Assembly: GCA_020086605.1 (NCBI GenBank)
Contig: JACBWW010000028.1
Coordinates: forward strand, 8,401,690-8,465,689
Origin: Lanius collurio
Lineage: Eukaryota; Chordata; Aves; Passeriformes; Laniidae
Reading direction: 5' to 3'
DNA: 64,000 nucleotides
This document shows, piece after piece, positions 26,764-40,164 of the stretch. Both the position numbers and the translations under genes were made by a program. Below the pieces are notes generated by a model. It did no database searches, was not told the DNA's origin, and saw only the letters and a list, made by a program, of their open reading frames with translations. Position 1 is the first letter of the stretch. Each line of letters starts with the position of its first letter.

Positions 26764-27760
26764 ACACCTCCTCCTTCCCTGCGCCAGGCAGCTCCTGCTC
26801 CATCACTTACCTAGACCTCACTGTACTTCTAACTGCAATACTGTGAACTGGAAGTGAATGCCTCCATTGCCTTGCAGTTGGGTTGCTTTTCTTTCTAGTT
26901 CTTCAGGAAGAGGAATGCATGGTTATTTTCCCATCAGATACACTATTTGATGTTTGGGAGGGGTTGGGGGTTTCTGGCTTCTTTTTTTTTTTTGTGTTGT
27001 TGGTGATGGTGTTTTGTTTTGTTTTGTTTTTCTTAATACTACAGAGTGAGAGATAAATGAGAAATGGAACATATGTTTTCATATTTATTTGATTTATATA
27101 TATATATATTTTATATATATAATGAAAATACTTTTTATGTTTTTTCTTTAAATATCTGGCAGGCTTGATCAGATTCCTAGGATTTTGTAGGAGTCTGAGT
27201 TTCACAGCTACCAGATATGAGAGCCTTAAAAAAATGTTACTTCCCTTTTTTAAGAAAAATCACATTAAGCATTATTTTATAGATCGTATTTTTTATTTCT
27301 TGGAGGAAGGCTCAGATCACTTTACTGTTTTAATTTGCTAAAACTCAGACAAGCCTTTCCTGAAAAATTGCATAATTTTGGTTTTTAGTAACTTTTCAGT
27401 TTAGTTTGCGGTGTCAGAAAAACCCATTAGCCATTTCTGCTTATTGGTGATACCAGAAGTGGACCTTAATTATTCTTTCTAGAAAATGTATGAATGATCA
27501 TTTTGCCTTATATAAATCTTCCAGATTACAGTATTGTATATGCACTTCATCTCCCCAAATTACAGTTGAAATTAACTTGACATGAAAAAGATGCAGCTGT
27601 CACACCAACAGAAATGGAGTCACTGATCTAATTACTGGCCTTTCAGTAACTCTGCCAATGTTTATACATGAAGTTTTCCCGCTGAACTCCAGTAGACGAG
27701 GGAAACTGCTTTCTATTTCCCTAGAATACAAATGAATTTGTCTCACAGTCTGACCCTGTT
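26764..27760 (+). other. Proximal PALM2 3' UTR
   Basis: Sequence directly after the PALM2 stop codon must be 3' UTR in any transcript using the terminal exon. It is T-rich, with G/T tracts near 26955-27030 and a (TA)n stretch at 27095-27122. I see no convincing AATAAA signal before the assembly gap, which suggests the UTR runs further. Confidence 0.7.
27095..27122. repeat. (TA)n microsatellite
   Basis: This is an alternating TA run interrupted by a TTTT, lying in the probable PALM2 3' UTR. Confidence 0.85.
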
Positions 27761-28130
27761 NNNNNNNNNNNNNNNNNNNNNNNNNNNNNNNNNNNNNNNN
27801 NNNNNNNNNNNNNNNNNNNNNNNNNNNNNNNNNNNNNNNNNNNNNNNNNNNNNNNNNNNNNNNNNNNNNNNNNNNNNNNNNNNNNNNNNNNNNNNNNNNN
27901 NNNNNNNNNNNNNNNNNNNNNNNNNNNNNNNNNNNNNNNNNNNNNNNNNNNNNNNNNNNNNNNNNNNNNNNNNNNNNNNNNNNNNNNNNNNNNNNNNNNN
28001 NNNNNNNNNNNNNNNNNNNNNNNNNNNNNNNNNNNNNNNNNNNNNNNNNNNNNNNNNNNNNNNNNNNNNNNNNNNNNNNNNNNNNNNNNNNNNNNNNNNN
28101 NNNNNNNNNNNNNNNNNNNNNNNNNNNNNN
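27761..28130. other. Assembly gap (370 N)
   Basis: Every base is N. The open frames reported across it are artefacts of undefined codons. The right edge is A-rich low-complexity sequence, a likely cause of the assembly failure. The gap lies inside the probable 3' UTR. Confidence 0.99.
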
Positions 28131-31100
28131 AAATCAATAATAGCAACTGAAAAAAAGTTTAAAAAAAAAGAAAAAGAAAGAAAACAACAAAAAGCCTCTT
28201 TTCAGTCTGAGGTGGTTCCTATGATATTTCTGTTCTTTCTTGGATGGTGCTTTTACTGCATTAATTGTTAGTTCAGAGCATCTGATATATCACAGCTCTT
28301 GCTCTGTACTCTTTTCTTTCTGTGCCAGTAAAAAAGACATTTTTTCAATGGTGGTAATATGAGGCACACTGAAAACCTACACATACAAACAAAGCAAAAG
28401 GTAATTCCCGTGTTAGGTCACTCAGCTGTCAGTATGGAACTGGTCAATGAAACTTCTCATCACTGCCCAGGTGACTGTCAGACAAAAAAAAACCTAAACA
28501 AGTAGTAAAAAAAAGCAAGAGTAATGAAAGACAGCCTCATCTCTGACACATGCAGAAATTTTTCTGACCTCCATATCTGCTGCAGTGGCAGAAACGAATA
28601 GACTTTCACATACTCCCTTTGCCTCCCCTGGGGGCTTTTGGCTGGGAGAAGGACCAAACTCACCCAGAGAAGCTCTGCACATCATTCTTTGACTCAGGCA
28701 AAGGTGGTTAAGTTTTATCACAGAGGGGAAGGGCCACAGAGCCTCATATTGCAGCAAAAGGTCTGGTGGCTGTTCGTTAGTAACTAGCAGCCTGTGTGTG
28801 TTTTTGGTTGGGTTGTGTGGGGTTTGGGGGATTTTTTTGGTTGTTGTTGGTAGTGGTGGTTGGGTTGGGGTTTTTTTCCCTTTTTCTCTTTTCCCAGTAA
28901 TGCTAAGCATTTCCAAATCTAAACATTTCTGAAGACCCTAAGTTTCAAGCCCAATACGGTCAGGTGAGGCTGTGCCCAGGCATGTTTAGGAGCCCTGCAA
29001 CACAAAGGGTGAAGCCCTTTACATCTTGCATCTACCTGTGAACGATGTGGGAGCTAGGAGTGCTTTGCCACAGTCCTCTCACTCTGGGGCCTGCTCACCT
29101 CACCAGTAATACTCGGAGACAAATCTCCCAGCCGTCTCCTCCTGGCCTGGCCAGTCATCATTTTGCTCACCATCTTTTTCCTCTCTGGGTGTGATGCCAC
29201 CTTCACAGCCACTCTGGCCTCATGGTGTCTTCACATCTTGAACTTTTTCCCCCCCTACTGCTGCTCTCCCCATATGGACATTTTTTTTCAAAACCTCCTG
29301 TTTGGGAAATTTGGAGTATCATATTAACCTAACCCATTCTGTCCCTGCATCTCTTGAGCCATGTGCTCCCCTGTCAGATGACCTTCTGGTTCAGCACTGA
29401 CTCAGCATTTTGGGGATGACTCCCTTAGCAGCCAGCTTTGGGAAATGCTTGCTGACGCTGGGACCAGAACGTGTCTGAGACTACTGCACCATCTGAGGCA
29501 CAGCACAGTGGGGAGATGGTGGCACACCACAGTCCAGAAGTGACCCTTTAGTGGTTAGAAGTAGAGCACAAGCCTTAAACCTTAAACCTCTCAAATACCT
29601 ACTGCTCAGTACTTGTAGCTAACATTGAGTGCCTAGGAAGGCCAGTTGTTTTTGTGTGTTCACATTAACTCCATGGTTAACAGGTCCCGGTAGATCCAGG
29701 AAGCTAAAGGTTCACCTGCATAGGGTTGGTCTTTACAGGTCAAAGGCAATTCCACATCTGAGGTCAGGAAAAACATGAAATAGGAGCTAATGGGTCTGAA
29801 ATCACTGGGCCTTTGCTGAAACACGCTTACTCCAATCATCCTCCTCCACAAGGGCAGCAGCCATGCTGGACATTGCCTTGTCCCTTCTAGCCATTAGCCT
29901 GCAGACAAGTTACAGGGGAATTCAGATGCATTAGCCCAGGCTGATGAATGTAAACTGGTTTTCCAGGGATGGTTTGGGCTTTGAAGGGGTTGGTTTTCCC
30001 CTTACACTTGGATAGGAGGCTGCCTGTGGAAATCCATGCACAATCAGGCACAAGGGAAGTGATCTGCTCTGTGGTCAAGCAGAGAGAGACTTTTGTAAGG
30101 ATCATTATGGGATAGGGTTTTTTATATTGTTTTAAGCAAAATCCCTGTCTGTTTAACTTATGCTATCACATGTACATTTTCAGTTTCAGCACGAGGGAAT
30201 ACAAAAAAGTAGAGTCAGAAACTGGTTCAGTAATAGCATTTTGCCACAACAAACTGCTCGCCTTAACTTTTGTAAGAAAAACAAAAAAAAACCCTCTTTT
30301 CAGTGTATTTCTTCCTAGACTGGGAGAAAAGTAACTTAGGAAACTTTTTTATATTTTGTATTTTCTATAGTTTCTATAAACCCACTCTCCATGTCGTCCC
30401 TTGTTTGCATTCAGGGACCATTTCTTTTGCAAACTACTGCATTTTATTTCCATTCTTTCTTTTTTTGTTGTTGTTTCTTTTTTTACAGAAAAAAAAAAAA
30501 ACAACCAACAAATCAAAAACCACAGCATTATGATTAGTGGCTAGGCAATCTCTTTCAATTACTAGAATATCAATACAGAAAGAAAAGAATTACAGGGTTG
30601 TTTTCTTTTTTTAATTTCTTGTGGCTGATGTACTGTATGGTATATGTTTACAGAACTCCTCTGGTCTGCCTTTGTGATGTTACCTAAATGAATGACAAAG
30701 TAGGTATGATGTGCCATTTGACAGTTTGCCTTAGCACCCTTGGATTTCCTTCTTCTTTTTTTGTATCTTTTATTTCCTTTTTTTTTTTTTTTTAAGTGCA
30801 GGCTGTATTCCAAAGCTGTATAAACACAACATTATCTTTCAATCCCCCACAAGAGAAGTGTGCATAAGCCCTTCTCCGAGAAGAGTACCTCTACCAGTGC
30901 AGCGCAAGACTTCAGTCCTGCAAACAAAAACATGTATGCCTAATTCTGCTATGCATAGACCTGTTTCAGTCAACAGGACTGCTTGCAGGAAGAACATTGT
31001 AGGCATCTGCAAGATCAGGGCATGAATGATGGACACAGAGTGTGGTTTGGGTGTTCCTTATGTACCTATACAGATTTTATGCTCTGCTGAGTTTGCCCAA

Positions 31101-34100
31101 GGTGGTGTAATCCGAGAGGCTAACTTCACTGCTGCTTCTACTGAGGAAAATACAAAATGGTGCTTCACATCCAGTGGGATCAAGTCCTGAGTCAGCATTT
31201 CTACCATCCATGAGCAAACACTCAGAGGGACTTTCCTGACAGCTAGTATGTTAGTCCCCTGCCATTGTACCTAAGTTCACTACTGATTCTTCACACCTAA
31301 AATTATTAGGATACCACAAACTAATCCGAGCAGAAAGATAGCATACAGAGTTGCTAGAGAAGTAAAAAGTGTTCCACCTTTTAATTTAGTCAAACATCCA
31401 AATGGCATACTTGGAAAGTAAGAGGGGATATAATAGAAAATGTATTATTTTACATTTGTGTATTTTTTTAAGGAATAAATATTTTTGTAATGAGATACAA
31501 ACCCTAAATGGGTATTGAGTTTTGGAATATCATCCTTCCCATGACATTGAGCCTTTCAACTTTTTCATACGTTTATGACAATGCCCAGCTTCTTGGGATC
31601 TTTTGTAGACTACACCACAATTTTTTCCAGGAAGAAGGATCACAACACTTTTTAAAGAGTCAAGTTAGAAGAGTAGAATACAATATAACTGCTACAGACA
31701 CAGCTAAATAAGTAAACATGTTTCACAAAAAAAGGTGGACCTACACCTTCTATAGCCAGACAAATTTCTGTACCTAGAAAGCCAACATAGTAGGCAATAG
31801 CTACCTACTTTCAGCAGAGTGGTATGGTTAATAGGGCAAATAGATGTTTTGTCATATTTTATCCAACACTAGATCTCAAAATGCAAGAGATGGTGCCACT
31901 GGAAAGAGTTGAACAAAATATTTTAGACAAAGTAGAGGATTTTCTCACATGCCGAGGTATGGATTCTTTATTTTTTAATAAACTCACTAAGTTTCAACCA
32001 GTTCTCGCTGTCTGTTGAAAAGCTTAGGATTTGCTCAGATTGTTTTTCTTGAGCCTTCTGAGCAGCAAGAGTAAACTTTACCTCTGAGCTTAATAGTTGC
32101 AGAGTATGACAATATCTAACAAAAATATAGACTGTAATTTTTGTATGTAAAAGAGTAAATTGTATAAAATGGCTGAATTTATTCAGTTTAGCATATAAAT
32201 GGATTGTCACCTAGTCCAAAGAGATTATAAATCCAACTTGTAATATAAAGTCGTAATAACTTAGCTTGTAAATAGTGACAAGGGTGCATGAAGTTCTTAA
32301 AAATGTCCCACTTGTATTTAAAATAAACAAATATAAAACTGAGCCTTTTTCCTTGTGGGTTCAAAGAGTCTTGCAAAATCTATAGCTCTTTTTCCTGTGA
32401 TGGCTCCACTAAAGTTGTTCAGTGGATTAAGAATAGGCCACTTTTCTTATGAGCAAACTTGTGAAGAATTCCAAGCCCCTTCCTTCAGTTTGCCAAAGCT
32501 TCTCTTATTTTGCAGGGGTTTGCTGCTATTCTATTTCAAAGCTTTCCTGCAATTGTTTCCCAAATTCTTCTCAAAGGTAGATTTAGGGGTTTGTTCTAAG
32601 AATTAATCTGCTCCAGAAACTGAATAAAAACCCCTTAATAAAATTTTTTAGAATTAGCTAAGTAACTCTAGTTCACAAGTTTGGGTATATTTATATATTT
32701 TTAACTTGCACTGGTATGTTAATGACTTGTACCAAAATTTAGACCTTGCACATCTACTCAGCTGGTTTGTGAGAACTAAAGATTTGCCCATGGGCATAAA
32801 ATCAAGAACTCAAGTAGTCCTTTTAAGTGGGATGACCCAGACAAGTAAAATCTAAGCACATGCACAAATGTGTATAGGGTCTGGTCTTTAAGCAATATGC
32901 TACAGGCAAGGCTTATGCTGCTTTAACCATGTCTTCTTATTAGTTTAATTAGAATTTTAAATGGTGTTGTGAAACTGGTGCACTTTTCTGCAGAGGGTTT
33001 TTGGAGCATGGTCTCTTTGCTGACTGTGTTTGAGGAGACAAACACCCTTCAAGAACTCTCAAAACCCTCCTGCCTGGAGATGAAGGGGACGGAGGGGCAA
33101 ATTTCATATCTCCACATAAACATAACAGAAGAGAGGCAGTGTAACTGTTATTTCCAAATTTTTCTCTCTGCACACTCTGCCCCAAAATCTACCTGTCCCC
33201 TATCTCTGTGATTTTTCTCATTCTGGACACAATTGCTCGACTGATCCCTTTTTCTTAATCCCTCTGCTTCTCCTTTTGTGGTCTCCTAGAAGAAAGAGCA
33301 GGAAGAAAGATTGAAGTTACAAAACTCACCTTAGGCCTGCTGGTGTTAGTCCCAAGAAATTATGGTATCTTGTCCTCACTATTTGGGCATTTTCTTGCAT
33401 TTTCCTATATTCTTGGGACATACTCGATATTAAAGGAGCACTCTCTCTCTATATTCATCTGGCATCCTATGGGTTGCACAAACAGCGAGTTCCATTAAAA
33501 TCTCACTACTTAGGTAAATATGCTGTTTCTGTTACTATTCCTTTGGAACACACTACGCCCGTTGAACTCATAAGAGCCAGATCCAGGTACATAAAATATC
33601 AGCATCCAGAAAGTAGTTCTTACAGCAGCAGGAGGCAGTCCACCCCACCACATGTCAGGTTGCTATTGGCAGGGCAAAAGAGCCTGGAGAAAAAGTGAAC
33701 TTCCCCATAGACTGATCCAGCATGCAAAGGCATGCTCAGTAAAATCAGCTGCCAAGAATCTAGTGGTACCCCTCCAAGATAACATGCCTGTTAAAGAGAG
33801 GCAAACTCAAAAATTAAGAAGGTTTGTGCAACCAGATAAAGTCCCTGTTGAACATGGCGCTTAAGCTATGCTAACCTTAAGTGCAAACTTGAAGTGCAAC
33901 ACATACTTAACATTGTGCAGGGTAGGGATAGCCTTGAGGATGTGTGAAGATCAGCCAGTATTTAAGATTTACAGATGATGGTCTCAAATATTGTCCCTGC
34001 TATTTTACAAGGAACTGCTTAGGGGCAGATACAAGAGAAATAACCAATTTGAAAGTTTTTGCTTTTCCATTGACCAACTGAATCTGATTGCAGCAAAGGT

Positions 34101-34560
34101 AGCCAAGAAGGAGCAGGTCAGGACAAATGCAAAGAATGCATTTCTGAAAGTTCTCTCAACTACATTCACTCCGACTCTTTATAGGGGTTCAAGAAAATGT
34201 TGTGTACAATGCAGCTTTTATGGTGAATGTAGATTGTGGTTGAGATTTTTTTTTTAAGCTTTAGTCTCCCACTTTCTTTGTGATCTAATGTATATAAAGT
34301 CCCATTTTGTTGGGGAAAAACTGCTGTGCTAACACTGGATTAGAATTGCTGGGGATAGCTGCTGTACTTTGTAACCTGAAGTGTACTTTTTTGACTGTTA
34401 TGTTTTTTTCTTCAGATTAAAATAATGAGTACAAAAAAAAAAACCAAAATAAAAAAACCAAGAACACTGCCAGCAACAGCCATGCTGTAACTGTGGCTTC
34501 TCTCTTTTTTTTTCTCTGTACAGTATTACTAGTAAATAAATCTGCCTTTTCACTGCGCCT
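28131..34560 (+). other. Possible distal PALM2 3' UTR
   Basis: There is no coding exon and no recognisable transposon in this 6.4 kb, a notable repeat-free stretch compared with its surroundings. It holds weak or moderate poly(A) signals (AATAAA at 31474, 32322, 32623 and 32637) and a better one at 34535. A Pumilio-type TGTATATA motif sits at 34289. A G/T-rich run lies at 28794-28878. Assignment as 3' UTR is an inference from position and lack of repeats; it could equally be intergenic or intronic. Confidence 0.35.
34535..34540 (+). terminator. Candidate PALM2 poly(A) signal
   Basis: The AATAAA hexamer is followed within 10-60 bases by a T-rich, GT-containing stretch (tctgccttttcac, ttctgtgtctttctac), the layout expected of a cleavage and polyadenylation site. 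It would give a 3' UTR of about 7.8 kb. Earlier AATAAA copies could be used instead. Confidence 0.35.
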
Positions 34561-37500
34561 ACTTCTGTGTCTTTCTACTTTGTTTCTCTTTACCTACCAC
34601 TGTTCAAGATAGGCTGTAATCTCAAGGACATACCACACTGGAGCTGCCTCTCTCATTAAAAGAATCAAAGTACTAACTCCACAGTAGGTTTTTTTTTTTC
34701 CTTTCCTCCACTGCTGTGCCCTGCTGATGTTATTTTTATGAGATCCTTCATACATATTAACTCGTTATACCTGTTACTGTCTCATTTCTTTTTTCCTTCC
34801 TTTCTCATGCTGTACTTTGCCAAGCATATTGGGGACCCTGTTGCTCTAGGATCACATGGCACATTTTCATATTTGCAGAAGAAAAAAAGGATTTGGTTTA
34901 GCCAGCAAGGCAGTATGTTCTGAGTGAACTTATTTGCTGACTGAGGGAAGTATTCCATACAGCATATACAATTTGTGAGAAAAGAACACTGAATAGTTTA
35001 AGGACTAATAACTTAAACAGCATGCAACTTTCTTTCAGAGCTTATCACAGACAGCATCCTCTCTGTATCAGGACTGGAAGTACCTCACCACAGTCTGACT
35101 TGCAGGGGAGGGGAAAAAAGAAAATAAGATCCAGTAGGTTTCTTTTTCCTGAAATGCTGTGTTTATAGAATGGATAACATGGCTAGGCATCATATTCTGC
35201 CTTCTCAGAAATTTAAAAATTCATCTTAAACTCAGACTTTTAAGAAATGCACCACAAATTGCCCATTGCTAAACAAGTACTCACCCTCTGCTCCTTTCAC
35301 CCAGAAGTCCTGTAGATAAAATGCGTATCTACACACACACAGAGACCTTTGCAATATGCTGCTTTTTAGCACCAAGGAAGGGAAAATGGCCTTGCATTTC
35401 TGCTTTATAATTTAGTCCTGAAAGTTTTGCAGTTGGTGGGGCTTCAAATAATTTTTTTTCCTACTTGTGTTCAGTGACAGAAATTCAATTTGCCTGTCCA
35501 AGAAGACTCTGTGAATGCCAGGAGAACTGGTATGGTTCTGTCTTTAAAGGACTGATTGATTGAATCTAAATTGATTCAGCTGAGAGAAATTATCCTAATT
35601 ATCTAAATCTCTTTGGTGTTGCTAATACCTTCCTAATTCACAATATGTGTCAACGTGGCAAAAGGAGGGATCATGAGCTTGAGTTAGCAGTAGTGTCTGT
35701 GAGAAGACCATGAATTGACAAGGGCATTATCATGTGCAGTTTAGTGCTTGGACACTTGGATATATCAGGTACACATTCCATCTGTTAGTGCATACCATGG
35801 CCTGTGCCATACTCTTATTTTTATTCCACCTCACTTTATTCCATTGCCATGAGAAGATTTTCAGCTGATAATTCCTCTGCTTTACAAAGCTGAGTCATCC
35901 AAGTAAACATCAAAAACAGACTAGACAATTTTAATATTGCTGCTATTATAAGGTTTCAGAAACAAGGTGTTTTCATGCATTTCACCTTTTAAAATTTCTA
36001 AGGAAAAAGTTTTTTAGGATATTTTTAATAAAATGTTTAGCAGCTAGTCAGATAGCATGGCACTCCCTGAACTTCTTCTGGAGTGGTTCTGTGGAGGTCA
36101 GTGACTTCACAGAGTAAGGGCATACTCAGCATGTAGGAGGCCTCTCAGGTTTTGTTTCTTTTTTATTTATTTTAATAGCTCTGCATACCTCTGGTAACAG
36201 AAGGAAAATAGGTGTTTACTCTCAAAGTTCAACACTCGAGGTGTTTCAGTTATTTGAGGGAGGACAGGGGGGAGCTGACTAGAACATTTTCACAGAGCCT
36301 CTTACTTTCCTGCAAGACCCTCACAACCTTCCCGTGATGCCTCAAAACTCGTACCAACTCTGCAACATTTCTCAATTCACACTGTGATTTTCTTGAGGTT
36401 AAATGAAGAAACCTTTAAGGCTAGTAACTGTAAGAATGAATAATAAAAAAGGGACAAGAAGTTAATAACAGTTTTTGCTGTCCCAAGACCTCCATTTGCA
36501 GTTCTCACATGCTGCTCAGATGTCTATTGCACTATGAACAGTCACATATGAAATTGTTGTAACAGCTCATGGGTGAACACAGGCTGCTCTCTGCAGGAGC
36601 TTGCAAAACCACAGCATTCACACAGCTGTGCAAAACATCCTTCACATTTACCTATGATAGAAAAACCTCTTTATTGTCACAAGCATCTAGTTGACACAAA
36701 CTACCTTCTCAGATGAGACAAGGAAGGAGAAAGTTGTATAGGAATGCGGTGTGCTATACCAGACTTGGAGGAGGGAACTTCATAAAGTGTAATCTAAAAT
36801 AAGAATTAAGGGAAAAATTAGCTGACTGAGAGAGAGATTGGGTCACTCCAGATATGGGGCACGGAGGAGATGTGCTGGCGCACAGACACTGCATGCAAAC
36901 CTAGGAACTTGGTTGCCTCAGAAAGAAGGGAATTGGCTCCTGTCTTGTATACACAGCAGTTCCTTCTAGTGTAAGGAAGAGAGCTCTCTGGACTCACTGA
37001 GCACTAACAAAGATGCTGGTCCTGGGAAACATCATTTCCAATTGCTGCTGCTCTGCGCGGTTCAGCGTGACCTCACAAAAAGTCCCTAATCTGCAGATCT
37101 ACAAAGGTATGTAGAGACAGCATCATCCACTTGATTTAGATGGGGAGTGCAGGTACCTAAAACACCCTGTGAGTCCAAGGTTTTTCATGTTTTACATCTA
37201 TAATTTAGGATAATTAGCACTAACCTGCCTTGTGCAGCTGTGATGATGTGGCTGTTGGCGTCTGTCACAACACTACAGGAATGTGGGGCATGCTTTGGGT
37301 ACACAGAATCATAATATGTCCCTCACTGCTACAGTTTTGGAGTGGTTCTGCTTGTAACAGCATTGCCAAACCAGAAAAAAATACAGGCTGTATTGCAGTC
37401 AAACCCAGCCAGCCATCATGCATTTGCCGGGAATGATCGGTTTGCCATGATTTAGGAGAAAAAGGATGCAAAAAAACATGTAGCATGTTTGGTTGCTTGT

Positions 37501-38460
37501 AGGTGAGAAAACACAGGGAAAAAGAATAGGTGAAGGGAAGAAAGGAGATATGCAAAAATGGGTCACTTTCTCAGGCATGACAAATCAGTTCAGCTTCCTT
37601 TTTGAGTACTTCCACTTTACACAATGCATCACTGGCTGTAGATTCCCTCCGGCTGTAGATGAGTCTGCTCCAGCAATGGCAGCAATATGGTAGCTCTTGT
37701 GGGCAGGGGGGAGCTGGTTGTGCTAATCAGCCCTGCTGTAAAAGAGGTCACCTATTCACTTGAGCATAACCCCATGCTAAAATGACTGTACAGTGGTTCC
37801 CTCTAGCCATCATTTCACTGTGGTTTGTGAGCATCCTATGGCTTAAAAGGAAGGATACTGCTCACTACCATCAGGCTTTGATCTTTTTATTTCACTGGAG
37901 TGTGGTAGATATATCATTCATTTTAAAGTAAATGAGATTACTTAGCCCTGACAATTTTTTAAGTAGATTGTTGATGCTCAGGTTTTGTTGCATTTTAAGA
38001 GATTTCTTCTTAACATGCTGTGCTAAGTTATAGAAGTATCTTTATTGCTTCAGAAATAAGAGTTCATAGACAAAGGTGAGGTGCTTCCTTCTGTTGACCA
38101 ATTTCGGCAGTTTTATATTGTTTATGGTTGTTACCAGTGAGATGGGGTAAAGTGATGAATCTGTTAGATACCACTTGCAGTTGCACACTGAGAACAGGGT
38201 TGACATCTGGAAATTCTCCACTGCTGCTATTTCAGTCTGCATTTTTTCTACAGAAGCTGGAGGTCACCAAGGGGTTAGTAAATTGGGAGAGTTAACTAAG
38301 ACAGATTCCACCCTGGGAAGAAAACAGACCTTAACAGGAGAGAAGCAATTTCTATTTTTGCTTCTCCAACTTATCCTGAACATCTAGTGCTTTTTGGGGT
38401 CTTTTCTGAATCTCCAGCTCATGGGCTCAAACAATTTGAGGAGAGTCTTTGCTGTAATTT
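34561..38460 (+). other. Non-coding, no gene seen
   Basis: No PALM2 or AKAP2 exon, RNA gene or confident repeat was recognised. A stretch near 35550-35660 is rich in TAATTA-like and TTGATT motifs. It could be conserved regulatory DNA, but nothing in one sequence alone can show that. Confidence 0.45.
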
Positions 38461-38530
38461 AAATAAATAAATAAATAAATAAAATAAAATAAAATAAAAT
38501 AAAAAACCCCAAACAAACAAAAAACAAAAC
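38461..38530. repeat. (AAAT)n/(AAAAT)n microsatellite
   Basis: Five AAAT units pass into four AAAAT units and then an A/C-rich tail (aaacaaacaa). This is simple sequence, with no transcript-like body in front of it. Confidence 0.9.
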
Positions 38531-40164
38531 CACCAAGAAGAGAAGCAGTAGTTCCTGGGATTCCTGGCTAAGGATGAAAACTGGAAAATATTTGCTCTAG
38601 CTGCATGTACAAGCCCTGCAGAGCTGTGGTACTCTTATTTTTCTGAGCCCTTTTCTGTGGCATTTATGAGACCACAGACAATATTCTTAACCACTGTTGA
38701 ATACAGTGAGGAAATTATGCTAAGACAAATGGAGAAGCTACTGAAAGATTATACACTGTTTATTTTCTCCACTGATTTTATGTTCACAGAGCTGAAAATA
38801 CTGAGATTAATTTATTGTTGTATCTTCACAATCTGCCAAACATTTGCCAAATATGAACAAATCCAGGACTTACCATAGAGACTATTACCTCCCTGTCTCC
38901 ATTTTCTTCACGCATTACAAGTCCTACAGAGAAAGACACCAAGGCTTCAAGCTGTAAACAATGTTCAGAGCATTTAAAAGTACTAATTGAAAGTGAAAAG
39001 AAAAGGAAAGTACTTCTTTTCTCTCATCTAATCCATAGCCTAAAAGGAACTAAATTCAGCTTGATGTCAAAGGACAGCTTTCACACCTTAATAGCTGCAA
39101 ATATTATAAGCAGGTCCAACAAGTCCCTTAGAAAAAAGTCCACATGTGCTTTCTGGGTCAGAACCTTACCCCAAGCCCAGCCAGTGAACTGAGAGTGCCT
39201 ACATGAGAAGTCAGAGCAGACTTTTATCACAAAACACTAGAAATTAAGGCAAGTATTGAAATTACTTCAAAAAACCCTCCCTGATGCAATAATATTTTTA
39301 AAGCCATGTCCTTGACTGCCACAGGGGTTGCAAGATGTAAATAATCAGTCCCAGAAAGAGAAATTCATGGAGGGGAACACAGCCTTTGATAGCATACCCA
39401 GATTACTCTGAAGAAGTTCACTACCTGTCACCATCAATTGTGTTTCTTTTATAAAGAAAATGAGGGGCACAAAATCAAGATGTTCTCGCAAAGGGCTCTG
39501 CTGTGTGCAGAACTTCAAAAAGGAAATCTCTTTACAGCAGCAAAGTGGGGTTGACACTGCAGTTACACTGCCTGGCATTCCTGGTGTGTTCCAATATTAC
39601 CCACTATGAAAGCACTTGACTCACTGCCCAAGTTACAGCCTTAATTTTCATCCTATGTTTTTAGTCATTTTTAATTATGTACAATTATGTTAAATTTTGG
39701 ACAAAAGAGTTTATAGAAAAGCTAATAAGCCTTTTCAATAGTAAGCAGTCAGGTTAGTAAATTGCAGTGATACAGGTCTCTGAAAGCCATGTTGATCAAA
39801 TAAGTAAGGAAAAAATGTCCATTAGGGAATAAAAAAACCCACTTTTAGAGAATAGACCTGTAAAATATGTGTTGGAGAAAAATTTAACACTTCTACTAGT
39901 CTTTGAATCCCCACAAATGCTTTCTATCATAACAGACAAGAATTAGCCATGTACTTGAATTTAATAACATGTATAGCCAAATTTATTTCCATGGAACTGC
40001 TTGTACCATCTCATTTTATTAGAGACTCTTCATAAAGCTGCAGGTAATGGGAAACCACAGAAGATTCCCCCAGATGAGCCACCCTGTAGAGAAAATGCCT
40101 TTTTTGGAGAACAGGATTGTTAAATAGCACCAGGCAAGAGAGCGAGATATTGATGAAATAGGTT
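38531..40164 (+). other. Non-coding, no gene seen
   Basis: This is ordinary AT-rich sequence. The open frames are short and unconvincing. Confidence 0.45.

Noticed and set aside
27721..28271. Open frames of 141 and 179 residues on both strands
   Set aside because: They consist mostly of undefined residues from the run of N.
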